A stretch of DNA of 64,000 bases from Lachnotalea glycerini (GTDB lineage Bacteria > Bacillota > Clostridia > Lachnospirales > Lachnospiraceae): NCBI RefSeq assembly GCF_003201285.1, contig NZ_QICS01000001.1, positions 210,678 to 274,677 of the forward strand. Direction: 5' to 3'. Of this stretch, positions 27,375-37,274 are shown one piece after another (position 1 is the first letter of the stretch; each line of letters begins with the position of its first letter). The position numbers were made by a program, and so were the translations under genes. The notes beneath the pieces were generated by a model. It saw nothing but the letters and a program-made list of their open reading frames with translations, was not told where the DNA came from and did not search any database.

Positions 27375-28196
27375 ATGGCAGAATATCCTGAACTAAGTCA
27401 ATTATCCAGCCAGATGCAAGATAAATTGGTGGGACGGCTTATAATAGATATTGATATAAGACAGGAAAAGTGTCTGAATGTAGAGGTATCTGATTTTCGA
27501 GAAAAAGTATGTAACAGGAAAATTTGTTATGTAAGTAATTGGGGAAAATATCTTCGGTTACATTTAGACAGTGAATATAATATAATGCTTGGTTTGGGTA
27601 TGGGAGCTGACATTTTATATTACGATACAGAGAAATTACCATCGGATAATTATCAATGCAATTTAATGTTAGACAAAAACATAGGTTTTACATGTCGTTT
27701 TTGGTGGTTTGGACATTTTCACCTACTAAGTGATGAGGAGCTAGGTCAAACAAAGAAGTATCAGAAAATCGGGTTATTACCAGATCATTTGGAGTTTACT
27801 TTTAACTACTTTTACGAAAGATTGTATAAAAGAAAGGCTAGAATAAAGAATGCTATTTTAGATCAGAGAGTAGTCAGTGGTATAGGGAATGCTTATATCC
27901 ATGATATTCTATATGAAAGCAGGATACATCCGGATACACAATGTAATCAAATCCCCAAAGAAGTATACCAACAGCTATACATGCAAATCAAGGAACAAAT
28001 GAAATATATAAAGAGTATGAAAGGTCTTCATTATGAAAAAGACTTTTATGGTAAGTTTGGAAATTATGATGAGAAAGAATTTAAAATTGCGTATAAGGAA
28101 AACAGTAAATGTCCAAAATGTAATAGTACGATTCAAAAAGTAAAAACAGGAAGTACATCCTCTTATATTTGCCAGGAATGTCAAGTGCTTTTCTGA
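27375..28196 (+). CDS. Fpg/Nei-family DNA glycosylase-like protein
   Basis: The 273-residue protein matches the formamidopyrimidine-glycosylase family: MAEYPELSQLSSQM at the N-terminus, VVSGIGNAYIHDILYESRIHP (the helix-two-turn-helix region), and a C-terminal zinc finger CPKCN...CQECQ (C-x2-C-x16-C-x2-C). Classical Fpg/Nei enzymes use Pro2 as nucleophile; here residue 2 is Ala and the Pro comes at position 5. Either the nucleophile has moved or the protein binds lesions without classical lyase chemistry. GGAGGG precedes ATG 27375. Confidence 0.8.
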   Translation: MAEYPELSQLSSQMQDKLVGRLIIDIDIRQEKCLNVEVSDFREKVCNRKICYVSNWGKYLRLHLDSEYNIMLGLGMGADILYYDTEKLPSDNYQCNLMLDKNIGFTCRFWWFGHFHLLSDEELGQTKKYQKIGLLPDHLEFTFNYFYERLYKRKARIKNAILDQRVVSGIGNAYIHDILYESRIHPDTQCNQIPKEVYQQLYMQIKEQMKYIKSMKGLHYEKDFYGKFGNYDEKEFKIAYKENSKCPKCNSTIQKVKTGSTSSYICQECQVLF

Positions 28197-28212
28197 TATA
28201 TGGAGGAAAATA

Positions 28213-28890
28213 ATGAAAGAGTATAAATATATTAGTTTTGACTATTTCATGACACTTGTAGAGCTAGAAAAACCATTTAAGAAGATTGAGCAATGGATAA
28301 GAAGAACGTATTCTGACACTGAGCAAGGATATCAAATAATCTTTAAGAAATTTATGCGTGAGTATGCAAGGCTCTATGCTACCAGAAAATATATATTAGG
28401 TAAGAGACTTCTTGCAGATGCGTTAGAAAGAGTAACAGTGAAATATGCTCTTGTTAATAAGTTAGGGGAGTTTGAACTATTTCTTTTTCAATTATTTACA
28501 GATACGAAGGCATATAAAGATAGTAAATGGACAATAGAAAAGCTTAAAACGAAGTATAAGGTTGGTCTTTTAACAAATGCGGACAATGATATTTTATGGG
28601 AGTCAATACAAAAACAGGGTTTTCAATTTGATTTTGTTATATCATCTGAGGATGTAGGCTGTAATAAGCCGGATGCAGAAATATTTGAATATGCCTGTCA
28701 ATTATTAAAATGTAAAAAACAAGAAATTATACATATAGGGGATTCGCAGGTAGATGATATCTTTGCCGGGGGGAGAGCCGGAATACATACAATATGGATA
28801 AATAGAAATTTAGAGGAATTGAAAGAAGAAATTATTCCGCCTATAACAACACTTAGTGATTTAAAAGATTTAATAGGGGAGTTAATGTAA
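28213..28890 (+). CDS. HAD-family hydrolase
   Basis: A 225-residue HAD protein: nucleophile Asp10 in SFDYFMTLV, then LLTNADN (motif II), NKPDAEIF (motif III Lys) and GDSQVDDIFAGGRAG (motif IV). The second Asp of the phosphatase DxDxT motif is replaced by Phe (DYF), a pattern nearer to haloacid dehalogenase-type members. It may be a dehalogenase-like or altered phosphatase. Its partner could be the dikinase-like gene that follows directly. Confidence 0.8.
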   Translation: MKEYKYISFDYFMTLVELEKPFKKIEQWIRRTYSDTEQGYQIIFKKFMREYARLYATRKYILGKRLLADALERVTVKYALVNKLGEFELFLFQLFTDTKAYKDSKWTIEKLKTKYKVGLLTNADNDILWESIQKQGFQFDFVISSEDVGCNKPDAEIFEYACQLLKCKKQEIIHIGDSQVDDIFAGGRAGIHTIWINRNLEELKEEIIPPITTLSDLKDLIGELM

Positions 28891-31341
28891 ATGGATAAAG
28901 AAGTGGTTAATTTAAAAAACAAGCAAGTTTTAAACGGCAATTATGGGGAGAAAGCAAAAAATCTGCATCAATTAATAGAGTGGGGATATTGCGTTCCAGA
29001 TGGTTATGCTTTTTCCATTTCATTATTTCAAGAGTACAGCGTAGATAACGGATTGTATTTAAAATTTGAAAAATTCGATGAAACAAAATGTTATATTTTG
29101 AATAGTCATATAAATAGCGTATTGTATGATACATGGATAGAGATAAAGAATACATATTCATGTAAGATTACTGTGCGCTCTTCTGCTATTGGGGAAGATA
29201 CCGATAAAGCGTCAGCAGCAGGAATATACAAAAGTATATTAGATGTAGATACATATGAGCAATTTAAAAGTGCGGTTATTAAAGTATGGAATTCATTCTT
29301 CCAAAAAGAAGCCATACAGTATCGAAAAGATTTTAATATTAATTCCACTGGTATGGGAATCGTTATTCAAAGAATGGCTAAGGGAAATGTTTCTGGTGTT
29401 ATATTTACGATAAATCCTGTATGTAATAAGGAAGAAATGATAATTGAAGTAGCAGAAGGACTAAATGAGAATGTTGTTTCAAATATTACGCAGGCATCTA
29501 CATATAGTATTGAAAAAGTCTGCGATGAATACAATCATTTTGAAGTAAAAGAGGCTCATAATGTAAAACCAAACATTAAGCGTGTGTTTAGTGAGAACTT
29601 GCGTAACAAGTTATGTAAAATGGCTTTACAGATTGAAGAATTGGTAAAAGCACCATGTGATTTGGAATGGACGATTGAGAATGATGAAATCGTATTTCTT
29701 CAATTGAGAAAAATTACTACGTTAAGTGAAGAAAGTGAAATTCCATATGCAACATTGAAAGACAGCGCGAACAATTGTTGTCTGCTAGATAGGTATGCCC
29801 TTCCAGCTTCAATTCTATACTTATCTTTATTAGAGCATTGGCAGGAATTAGTGTACTTGGACTTTGAGTCAGATAAAATAGGAAACAGTTTTCAAGAAAA
29901 ACCGCTGTTAATTTACTATAACAGAGTATACTGGAACATTAATTATCAACACCAATATTTTAGTATGGCTGGTTTTGGAGAAGAAATGAAAAAGAAGTTC
30001 TATGTAAAAAGCGGACATGAACAATGGTACGAAAAGCTCCCATTATATCATGAGAGACTCAAGAAATATGCAGATAATTTAGATAAATGTATATCAAGAA
30101 GTGAAATAGGAAGTCTACTAGAACTTGTTCTTAATAATTTCTGTAGCTTTATTGGAATTGAACATTATAGGATGCTTGGAATGGCAAATATTTGTTATGA
30201 TCAATTAATAAATATGCTTAATTTTACTGATAATCCCAAAAGTAGAGCAAGTTTATTGATTCAGGGTGCAAATAGAGTAAATATGACTGAGAAATCAAAT
30301 CATGAACTAGCAGAATTAGCAGCCTGGATTGCTCAGAATACAAATTTACTAAAATATATTGATATAGAAGATAGCATTGAGGTGCTAAAAAGGGTGGAGG
30401 CTGATAAAGAGCTTTCAAATAAGTTTAACAGCTTTCTAAGTAATCATGGGCATAGAGGTATATCTAGTGATGATTTAATGTATCCTCACTGGAGTGAGGA
30501 TCCATCCAATGTAATAGAAATCATACGCCAGCTTGTAAAGGATCAGCAATCTGTTAATAAAAACACAGTAAAATCATTAGACACTATGCTTAATGAAACC
30601 GAGGGATATAAGGATCTAAGCAGTGAAAAACAAGAGGAATTAAAAAGGGTGATAAATCTTACTGCATGTTATATGACTTTACGTGAAGATCAAAGGTATT
30701 ATTTTGACAAAAGCTGGCTTCTAATGCGAAAAATATTTTTAAAAGTTGCAAATTTATTGATTCAAGATGATTACATCAAAGAAAAAGAAGATGTTTTTCA
30801 TCTTCAAATCAGTGAAGTGAATGAATATTTAAAGGATGGGGCATTTAATGTTTCGAAGCAACTGATAAGAAGAAGGAAGAATGCATTGAAGAGGAATTTT
30901 TATATGACACCTCCATATTATATTCGGGAGGGTAAGCATATTAAAATTCAAAAAGAAAGTTATTCTAATAGGTACAAGGGAACGGTAATATGTTCAGGCT
31001 ATGTAGAAGGCAGAGTGAAAATCGTAAGGTCTTGTAATGATTTGTGTAAAGTACAGAATAATGACATCATAATTGTACCAACATTTCATCCTTCATGGAC
31101 GCCGATTCTTCGAAATGTGGGGGGCATGTTGATGAATTATGGAAATATTCTTTCACATGGATCGGTTATGGCTAGAGAGTATGGAATACCGGTAGTTGTA
31201 TTTAATGGTTTAGCAACAGATGTTTTTCAAGATGGGGAAGTAATTGTATTAGATGCAACATCAGGGAGAATTACAAGGAATAAAAATAAGCAGGGAGTAA
31301 ATTATGAGGAAAATAGCATTAATTGTATCAAAAGGTTCTAG
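28891..31341 (+). CDS. Rifampicin-phosphotransferase/PEP-synthase-like dikinase
   Basis: An 816-residue protein with an N-terminal PPDK-type ATP-grasp domain (ITVRSSAIGEDTDKASAAG, then GVIFTINPV) and a C-terminal swivelling phosphohistidine domain with His756 in ILSHGSVMAREYGIP. The order and size match rifampicin phosphotransferase, which moves the beta phosphate of ATP to a hydroxyl of an antibiotic. In this cluster it could inactivate the product inside the producer, or phosphorylate an intermediate to drive a dehydration. It starts right after the HAD stop; its 3' end overlaps the next radical SAM gene by 38 bp. Confidence 0.8.
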   Translation: MDKEVVNLKNKQVLNGNYGEKAKNLHQLIEWGYCVPDGYAFSISLFQEYSVDNGLYLKFEKFDETKCYILNSHINSVLYDTWIEIKNTYSCKITVRSSAIGEDTDKASAAGIYKSILDVDTYEQFKSAVIKVWNSFFQKEAIQYRKDFNINSTGMGIVIQRMAKGNVSGVIFTINPVCNKEEMIIEVAEGLNENVVSNITQASTYSIEKVCDEYNHFEVKEAHNVKPNIKRVFSENLRNKLCKMALQIEELVKAPCDLEWTIENDEIVFLQLRKITTLSEESEIPYATLKDSANNCCLLDRYALPASILYLSLLEHWQELVYLDFESDKIGNSFQEKPLLIYYNRVYWNINYQHQYFSMAGFGEEMKKKFYVKSGHEQWYEKLPLYHERLKKYADNLDKCISRSEIGSLLELVLNNFCSFIGIEHYRMLGMANICYDQLINMLNFTDNPKSRASLLIQGANRVNMTEKSNHELAELAAWIAQNTNLLKYIDIEDSIEVLKRVEADKELSNKFNSFLSNHGHRGISSDDLMYPHWSEDPSNVIEIIRQLVKDQQSVNKNTVKSLDTMLNETEGYKDLSSEKQEELKRVINLTACYMTLREDQRYYFDKSWLLMRKIFLKVANLLIQDDYIKEKEDVFHLQISEVNEYLKDGAFNVSKQLIRRRKNALKRNFYMTPPYYIREGKHIKIQKESYSNRYKGTVICSGYVEGRVKIVRSCNDLCKVQNNDIIIVPTFHPSWTPILRNVGGMLMNYGNILSHGSVMAREYGIPVVVFNGLATDVFQDGEVIVLDATSGRITRNKNKQGVNYEENSINCIKRF

Positions 31342-32620
31342 GTATGGAAAAAATAACTATTTACAAGAATTTTTACAGGTTAATGATACTGTTTATAATT
31401 TCTATGGTATGTGGGAAACACCGAATTTAAGTCTGCTTACTATTGCAGGTATATTACCTGAAAATTATGACATTCAGTTTATTGATGAAGACCATGGTCA
31501 GGAAATAGACTTTAGTCAGTTTTATGATATTGTTGCGTTAACAGGTATGACTCAACAAATTAACAGAACATATGAAATAGCGGATCGATTTAGGGAACAG
31601 GGTATTTATGTTGTTATTGGAGGAATACATGCAACTTTATTACCCAAGGAGGCAAAGCAGCATGCCGATAGTGTTATGGTTGGGGAAGGAGAAGCGCTTT
31701 GGAAAGAATTTATAAGTGACTATGATACCGGAACCTGTAGAGAGATATATGAGAGTAAAGGTTATATAGATTTAAAGACATCTCCAGTTCCAAGGTATGA
31801 CTTAGTAGATAAGAGGTTATATACTTCTTACAGTATTCAGACAACAAGAGGCTGTCCACGTTCATGTGATTATTGTACCTTGCCGATTATGTATGGATCT
31901 ACATATAGACATAAAACAATTGAACAAATTGTAAATGAAATTAAAGCAATAAAAAAAGTTGATAAAGATGCTTTTATATTTTTTGCAGATGACAACATGT
32001 TTATTAATCGAGATTTTTCATTTGAACTTTTAGAAAAAATTTCTACAATGAATATTAAATGGGGAACACAAACGGATATATCGGTTGCAAATGATACAGA
32101 GCTACTTAAGCTGATTCATAAAGCGGGGTGTCATTGGATGTTTATAGGGTTTGAAAATGTTTCAGAAAGTGGACTAAAATTCTTGGATCGTAAACAATGG
32201 AAGGCAAAACAGTTAGAGGCTTATACAGATTCAATTGAAAAAATTCATAAGGCAGGATTAAATATATGGGCATCCTTTATGTTTGGTGGGGATAATGATA
32301 CTAATGAAACTTTCAAGAAGACATTAGATTTCGCTTTAGATAACGGTATATATTCTGGTAGCTTTACAATTTTAACGCCATTGCCTGGAACCAAACTGTA
32401 TGATGACATGAAAGAACAAAACCGTATTATTGACTATGACTGGAGCCGTTATACATTTTGGGATACTGTATACAAGCCAAATAATCTGACTTCTGATGAA
32501 TTATCAAAAGGAGTTGCATGGGTATATAGTAATTTCTATTCAAAGGAAAATGTAATAAGAAGGACACAATTAATAAAGAAAAGAATTAAGGATTATTATA
32601 GAAATGAAGCAAGAGTTTAG
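31304..32620 (+). CDS. B12-binding-type radical SAM protein (4 of 6)
   Basis: The 438-residue protein shows PNLSLLTIAGILPE, VVIGGIHATLLP and cysteines 184, 188 and 191 in RGCPRSCDYC. It closely resembles 4146, 19950 and 40993. The start (ATG after CAGGGAG) lies inside the dikinase gene, showing tight coupling. The TetR gene overlaps its 3' end. Confidence 0.85.
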   Translation: MRKIALIVSKGSRYGKNNYLQEFLQVNDTVYNFYGMWETPNLSLLTIAGILPENYDIQFIDEDHGQEIDFSQFYDIVALTGMTQQINRTYEIADRFREQGIYVVIGGIHATLLPKEAKQHADSVMVGEGEALWKEFISDYDTGTCREIYESKGYIDLKTSPVPRYDLVDKRLYTSYSIQTTRGCPRSCDYCTLPIMYGSTYRHKTIEQIVNEIKAIKKVDKDAFIFFADDNMFINRDFSFELLEKISTMNIKWGTQTDISVANDTELLKLIHKAGCHWMFIGFENVSESGLKFLDRKQWKAKQLEAYTDSIEKIHKAGLNIWASFMFGGDNDTNETFKKTLDFALDNGIYSGSFTILTPLPGTKLYDDMKEQNRIIDYDWSRYTFWDTVYKPNNLTSDELSKGVAWVYSNFYSKENVIRRTQLIKKRIKDYYRNEARV

Positions 32621-33191
32621 TAATAGGGAAAAACATATTTTGAAAATGGCAATATCATTAATGGTTAAAGATGGGTTTGAAGAAGTTACTATTACTAAAC
32701 TTTCAAACTGGACTAAATTAGATGAGACTTTTATAAGAAAGACATTCCCATCAGACCTAAAGCTTAAAATGTCAGCAATGGAATATGCTGCATTTCTATG
32801 GGTAAATAAAATACGTTCACATGCAGAATCTATTAATGATCCAAATGAGAAGCTGTGTTATGTGGTAAAAGAATTTGCATTTGGAACGGAGGAATATGGA
32901 CAATCTCTATCATTGTATATTGATATTTGGGCAAAAATACGGAAGTATAATCAATCTGTTGATACAGCATGGTTAAAGAAAAGCTTATTAGAAATATATA
33001 ATTATTATGTTTCCTTTTTTAACGAGTTATACTTCAATGAAGGTAATAGCAGAGATGATAATTCGCTAGCATGGCTTATGGTTGTGCTATCTGATGGGAT
33101 TCATATACAGTCGTTATTAGATAATATGGAAATTAATAGGGAAATCATAGTAAATCAGCTATGTTGTTTAATAAAATGTAATGAAAAATAG
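32604..33191 (+). CDS. TetR/AcrR-family regulator
   Basis: A 195-residue protein. Residues about 10-55 form a TetR-type helix-turn-helix (ILKMAISLMVKDGFEEVTIT, then LDETFIRKTFPS), and the rest is a helical ligand-binding domain. It is the only classical DNA-binding regulator found inside the biosynthetic part of the window. It is embedded between two radical SAM genes rather than next to the exporters, so its ligand could be a pathway intermediate. Its operator was not identified. Confidence 0.8.
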   Translation: MKQEFSNREKHILKMAISLMVKDGFEEVTITKLSNWTKLDETFIRKTFPSDLKLKMSAMEYAAFLWVNKIRSHAESINDPNEKLCYVVKEFAFGTEEYGQSLSLYIDIWAKIRKYNQSVDTAWLKKSLLEIYNYYVSFFNELYFNEGNSRDDNSLAWLMVVLSDGIHIQSLLDNMEINREIIVNQLCCLIKCNEK

Positions 33192-33200
33192 GAGAAACAT

Positions 33201-34604
33201 ATGTATAAGGTATTGCTTTATTATCCAAGAATTAGTGGAAGTGAAGACACAAGTGATTTGTACATTGGTGCACCACTATCTGTAATGGCAATAGCGGCAC
33301 AGATAGACCGAGCCGAATTTGATGTAAAGATAGTTGATGGCAGGTTTTATGAAGAAACAAAGGTAGAAATTGATGAGTGGATATCTGATGATATTCTGAT
33401 AACTGGTATTAGTGCCATTACAAGTTATCAGATTACAGATGGGATACAATTAGCAAAAAGACTAAAGAAAAGATATCCTAATATGCATGTCGTCTGGGGA
33501 GGCTGGCATCCAAGCTTAATGCCAGATACCACGGTTGTAAATGATATGGTAGATATCATAATTATAGGTCAAGGGGAAAGAATATTTCCCGAACTTATAA
33601 AGTGTTTACAAAACAACCGCGATATTAGTCAGATACCAAATTTAGTTTATAAGGACAAAGATAAAAATATACAGAAAACAATTAGAAAGCCTATAGAACC
33701 GATAACAAGTTTTAAAAGTATAATAAATAGTTATAGTTTATTGGATATGAATCAATATGTCAATAAGGTATGGAACAACGAAAGGGTTATAGGTTATGAA
33801 TCAAGTCGGGGATGTCCTTGGAACTGTCTTTATTGTTCAATCGGCTCGCTCTATTGTCATCACTGGAGTGGGCTGCCGGCAGAACAGGTGACTGTAGATG
33901 TTAAATATTTATATGAGCATTATAACGTAGATGCAATACATTTTTTTGACAATAACTTTTTTATTGATACAAAAAGAGTAAGAAGGTTTTGTGAATTACT
34001 GCAGGCAGAAAACTTTAGTATCCGTTGGGATGGAACATGTAATGTGCTTCAGTTTCTTGAGTTTTCAGATGAATTTATGAACCTGATGATTTCAAGTGGG
34101 TTTTATAGGGTTATTATAGGAATTGAGTCTGGTGATGAAGAAGTTTTGGAAAAAATAGATAAAAAGCATAAGAATAAGCATGTAATTGCAGTAATTGAAA
34201 AGTGTAAGAAATATAATATTATGCCATCCTTGTCTTTTATGGTTGGATTTCCCTGGAATTCGGAAAAGGATTTCAACTGTACTGTATCACTAATTGAGCA
34301 GATTATAAAAATTTATGATAGAAGTGAAATTTTACTTTTTATTTTTACACCGTATTGTGGCACAAAAATGTATGAGGTTGCAAAAAAATATGGGATGAAA
34401 TTTCCACAAGAATTAGAGGAGTGGTCTCACTATACATATGATAAGTGTAATACACCGTGGATATCAAAAAAACTTAGGAGAAAGATGATGAGATATATCA
34501 CATTCTTTGGAACAAAAGATATAGATGAGAATTTAAAGAATTTCTACGAGGGAAAAAAGAATGATGCACTGGAAACTACTAGAGGGAAACAGTACAAATT
34601 GTAA
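33201..34604 (+). CDS. B12-binding-type radical SAM protein (5 of 6, divergent)
   Basis: At 467 residues this is longer than and distinct from the other five. The N-terminal domain has GAPLSVMAIAAQI and VWGGWHPSLMP, typical of the cobalamin-binding class. The radical SAM core has Cys205, Cys209 and Cys212 in RGCPWNCLYC. AGGAGAAAC precedes ATG 33201. Its 3' end overlaps the GGDEF-NHL gene by 44 bp, so the two are coupled. It probably does a different reaction from the paralogous five. Confidence 0.85.
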   Translation: MYKVLLYYPRISGSEDTSDLYIGAPLSVMAIAAQIDRAEFDVKIVDGRFYEETKVEIDEWISDDILITGISAITSYQITDGIQLAKRLKKRYPNMHVVWGGWHPSLMPDTTVVNDMVDIIIIGQGERIFPELIKCLQNNRDISQIPNLVYKDKDKNIQKTIRKPIEPITSFKSIINSYSLLDMNQYVNKVWNNERVIGYESSRGCPWNCLYCSIGSLYCHHWSGLPAEQVTVDVKYLYEHYNVDAIHFFDNNFFIDTKRVRRFCELLQAENFSIRWDGTCNVLQFLEFSDEFMNLMISSGFYRVIIGIESGDEEVLEKIDKKHKNKHVIAVIEKCKKYNIMPSLSFMVGFPWNSEKDFNCTVSLIEQIIKIYDRSEILLFIFTPYCGTKMYEVAKKYGMKFPQELEEWSHYTYDKCNTPWISKKLRRKMMRYITFFGTKDIDENLKNFYEGKKNDALETTRGKQYKL

Positions 34605-36093
34605 TGAGCTGCCTAAATTTGTTGTGATAATTGATTTAGATTTTTTTATACGTTACTGCAAACGCTTTGATAAGAAAGCAGTTGAGAAAATCATTAATGA
34701 AATCAACCAATTTTTTCTTAAAAATAAGACGAAAGATGCTTTTGTATATCAATCAGATGGTGATGAATATATGTTTGAGTTTTATGAGAACTGTAATCTT
34801 AAGAAAATACAAGATTATATACAGTTATTGAAGAATAATTTCCGCAAGCAGCATTTCTTAATGAATGTTGATTATAATTATCGGTTTGCAAGATTATCAT
34901 TTAGTGCAGGGATTTCTGTGTGCAAAAAAGAAGAAGGAGGTATTAAATTTGCCAGACAAAAGGCACTTGTAGCATTAAACCAAGCAAAAGCTTTAAGGAG
35001 AAACTGTGTTGTATGCTTTCCAGAGAAGACAGTAAGAAATAATAATATAGTGTATTTTAACAAAAAATTAGAACTATCAATTTTGTTTGGAAAAAGTGGA
35101 ATAAAGGGTTTTTGTAACGATAAGAAAACACTCGAAGCTGCTTTGCTGGATGAACCTCAAAGTATTGCGGCTGATAGCCGTGGAAACATATATATTGCCG
35201 ATCAAAACAATCATAGTATTGTGAAATTTGATGGAATACATGTATATAGTATCGTTGGGAATGGAAAATTTTCAAATCACCTTACGAAAGATAGTGTAAA
35301 TAAGGCTTGTTTAAATAAGCCAACTGGTATAACAGTTAAGGGAACGCTTTTATATATTACCGATACTGGAAATGATGTTGTGTGGAAGGTAGATATGAAT
35401 TCTATGAGGATGACAGTTTTAGCAGGTAATGGTGTTCCTGGCTTTGAGGGTGATGGAATACCTGCTATTGAGGCAAAGTTAAATAAGCCAGGCGGAATTG
35501 TTATTGATAAGGAAGACAATATATATATCAATGATATAGCAAATAATTTAATTAGAAAAGTAGGCTTGGATGGTGTTATTACTACATATGCCGGAACGGG
35601 TCAATATGGATATGCTGGAGATGGAACTGATGCATGCAATGCAACTTTTGGTGAAATATATGGTATGGGAATAGACAGAGAGGCCGGTGAAATTTTTCTG
35701 GCTGATTATCATAATCATTGTATTCGTATGATTGACATTCAAACTCATATGATATGCACAGTTGCTGGTTGTGGAATACAAGGATATGAAGGAGATGGTG
35801 ATGATGCACTAAAAGCAAAGCTAACGAGACCTGTAGCTGTCTGTGTTGATAGAAAGAAGAATATAATCATTGCTGAATCAGGTAATCATTGTATTCGAAT
35901 ATTAGAAAGAAAATCTAACAAAATCTATACACTAGCAGGAGATGGATCATGGGGAATTGGAAGTGTAAAGCAAGCATATACCTTTCGGTTCGCTAACCCA
36001 AATGCAGTATGTTTAGGTGCAGACAATAAACTTTATGTGGTAGATGAAGCCAATAACAGAATTTGTTTATTAAATTATGAAGGAGAGAAATAA
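34561..36093 (+). CDS. NHL-repeat protein with degenerate GGDEF domain
   Basis: The same architecture as the protein at 17499, with 510 residues. The N-terminal domain has IIDLDFF and the GGDEF signature replaced by SDGDEY, so cyclase activity is doubtful. The C-terminal NHL propeller (GNIYIADQNNHSI, GNHCIRILE) is well conserved. ATG 34561 follows GAGGGAAAAAAGA inside the radical SAM gene. The pair of copies, one intact and one degenerate, suggests a regulatory or scaffold role tied to neighbouring radical SAM and ACP/SDR genes. Confidence 0.75.
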   Translation: MMHWKLLEGNSTNCNELPKFVVIIDLDFFIRYCKRFDKKAVEKIINEINQFFLKNKTKDAFVYQSDGDEYMFEFYENCNLKKIQDYIQLLKNNFRKQHFLMNVDYNYRFARLSFSAGISVCKKEEGGIKFARQKALVALNQAKALRRNCVVCFPEKTVRNNNIVYFNKKLELSILFGKSGIKGFCNDKKTLEAALLDEPQSIAADSRGNIYIADQNNHSIVKFDGIHVYSIVGNGKFSNHLTKDSVNKACLNKPTGITVKGTLLYITDTGNDVVWKVDMNSMRMTVLAGNGVPGFEGDGIPAIEAKLNKPGGIVIDKEDNIYINDIANNLIRKVGLDGVITTYAGTGQYGYAGDGTDACNATFGEIYGMGIDREAGEIFLADYHNHCIRMIDIQTHMICTVAGCGIQGYEGDGDDALKAKLTRPVAVCVDRKKNIIIAESGNHCIRILERKSNKIYTLAGDGSWGIGSVKQAYTFRFANPNAVCLGADNKLYVVDEANNRICLLNYEGEK

Positions 36094-36095
36094 TC

Positions 36096-36350
36096 ATGAG
36101 AGGTATGGAAGAAATTAAAGAGGGAATCAAAAATATTATTGCATCTAAAATGACTAATTCTGAAAAAATAAAAGAATTTTCATATGATACACCATTATTA
36201 TTATTAGGGATTGATTCTATTTTAGCATTAGCAATATTAGTTGAGATTGAAGAGACTTATGATATTGAAATTGATGATGGTGATTTAAATATGGATAAAA
36301 TCCGGAATGTAGATAATTTTGCTAGTTTAGTTGCAGAATATTTAGAATAG
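36096..36350 (+). CDS. Acyl carrier protein
   Basis: An 84-residue ACP with the attachment serine in LLGIDSILALA. GAAGGAGAG precedes ATG 36096. It lies between the degenerate GGDEF-NHL protein and an SDR, repeating a carrier/reductase theme seen in the first part of the cluster. Confidence 0.85.
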   Translation: MRGMEEIKEGIKNIIASKMTNSEKIKEFSYDTPLLLLGIDSILALAILVEIEETYDIEIDDGDLNMDKIRNVDNFASLVAEYLE

Positions 36351-36368
36351 AATTAGGAGTCTAAAAGT

Positions 36369-37274
36369 ATGAGAAATGATATTTTAACTAATAGGGTAGC
36401 TCTAATTACTGGTGCAGCTAGGGGATTGGGTTATTCATATGCAAAACTTCTTGCAAGAGCCGGGGCAACTATTATTGTGAATGACATTTTGCAAAATAAT
36501 AATGGAGAATTTGAAGCAGAAAAAGTCGCAGAAGAAATAAATGAGATGGGAGGCATAGCAGAAGCTTGTACAGAATCTATAGCAGACAGCACATCGGTAA
36601 GTGAGATAACAAAGCAGATTATTAAAAAGTATAAAAGAATTGATATTCTTATACATAATGCAGGAAATATTGTACCCAAGCAATTTTTAGATCATAAACA
36701 AGAAGACTGGAAAGACGTTATGGATGTCCATTTAAATGGTACATTTTATCTATTACAAAACATATGTCCTGAAATGATTAAGAATAACTATGGAAGGATT
36801 GTTTTAGTTACGTCATCAATGGGAATGTTTGGAGCTGTGAACTGCAGTTCTTATGCAGCAAGTAAAATGGCAATATGGGGATTAACTAAGTCTATTGATG
36901 CAGAAATGGCTCAATACAATGTTATATGTAACGCTATTTCACCTCTTGCGAAGACTGATTTAACAAAAGAAATTTTACAGAGTTCATTTTATGATGAGTT
37001 TACTTGTGAAAAAGTAGCAGATATTGTTTTGATTTTATGTTCCGATGCGGCAAAGAGAGGCGGAAATATATACTTAGCATCTAATGGTGTTTATTCACTA
37101 ATTGATATATATCAAAACGATGGAAAAACAATTAATCTTGAGCAGGGTCATTTTGAAGAACAAATAGAAAGTATTAATCATAGTTCATCAGGTAAACCGA
37201 TAAAAAGTTTAATGCAGATGACGAAAAGAATTTTTAAGGATGCCATAAAGCAAAAAAAGTATGATAAATCGTAA
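36369..37274 (+). CDS. Short-chain dehydrogenase/reductase
   Basis: A 301-residue SDR: ITGAARGLGYS cofactor motif, HNAGN, catalytic Ser in VTSSMG and YAASK. It is longer than FabG by a C-terminal extension of about 50 residues, as in 3-hydroxyacyl-CoA dehydrogenase parts of multifunctional beta-oxidation proteins. It likely oxidises or reduces a 3-hydroxy/3-oxo acyl thioester. It follows the ACP and overlaps the NHL gene by 14 bp. Confidence 0.85.
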   Translation: MRNDILTNRVALITGAARGLGYSYAKLLARAGATIIVNDILQNNNGEFEAEKVAEEINEMGGIAEACTESIADSTSVSEITKQIIKKYKRIDILIHNAGNIVPKQFLDHKQEDWKDVMDVHLNGTFYLLQNICPEMIKNNYGRIVLVTSSMGMFGAVNCSSYAASKMAIWGLTKSIDAEMAQYNVICNAISPLAKTDLTKEILQSSFYDEFTCEKVADIVLILCSDAAKRGGNIYLASNGVYSLIDIYQNDGKTINLEQGHFEEQIESINHSSSGKPIKSLMQMTKRIFKDAIKQKKYDKS

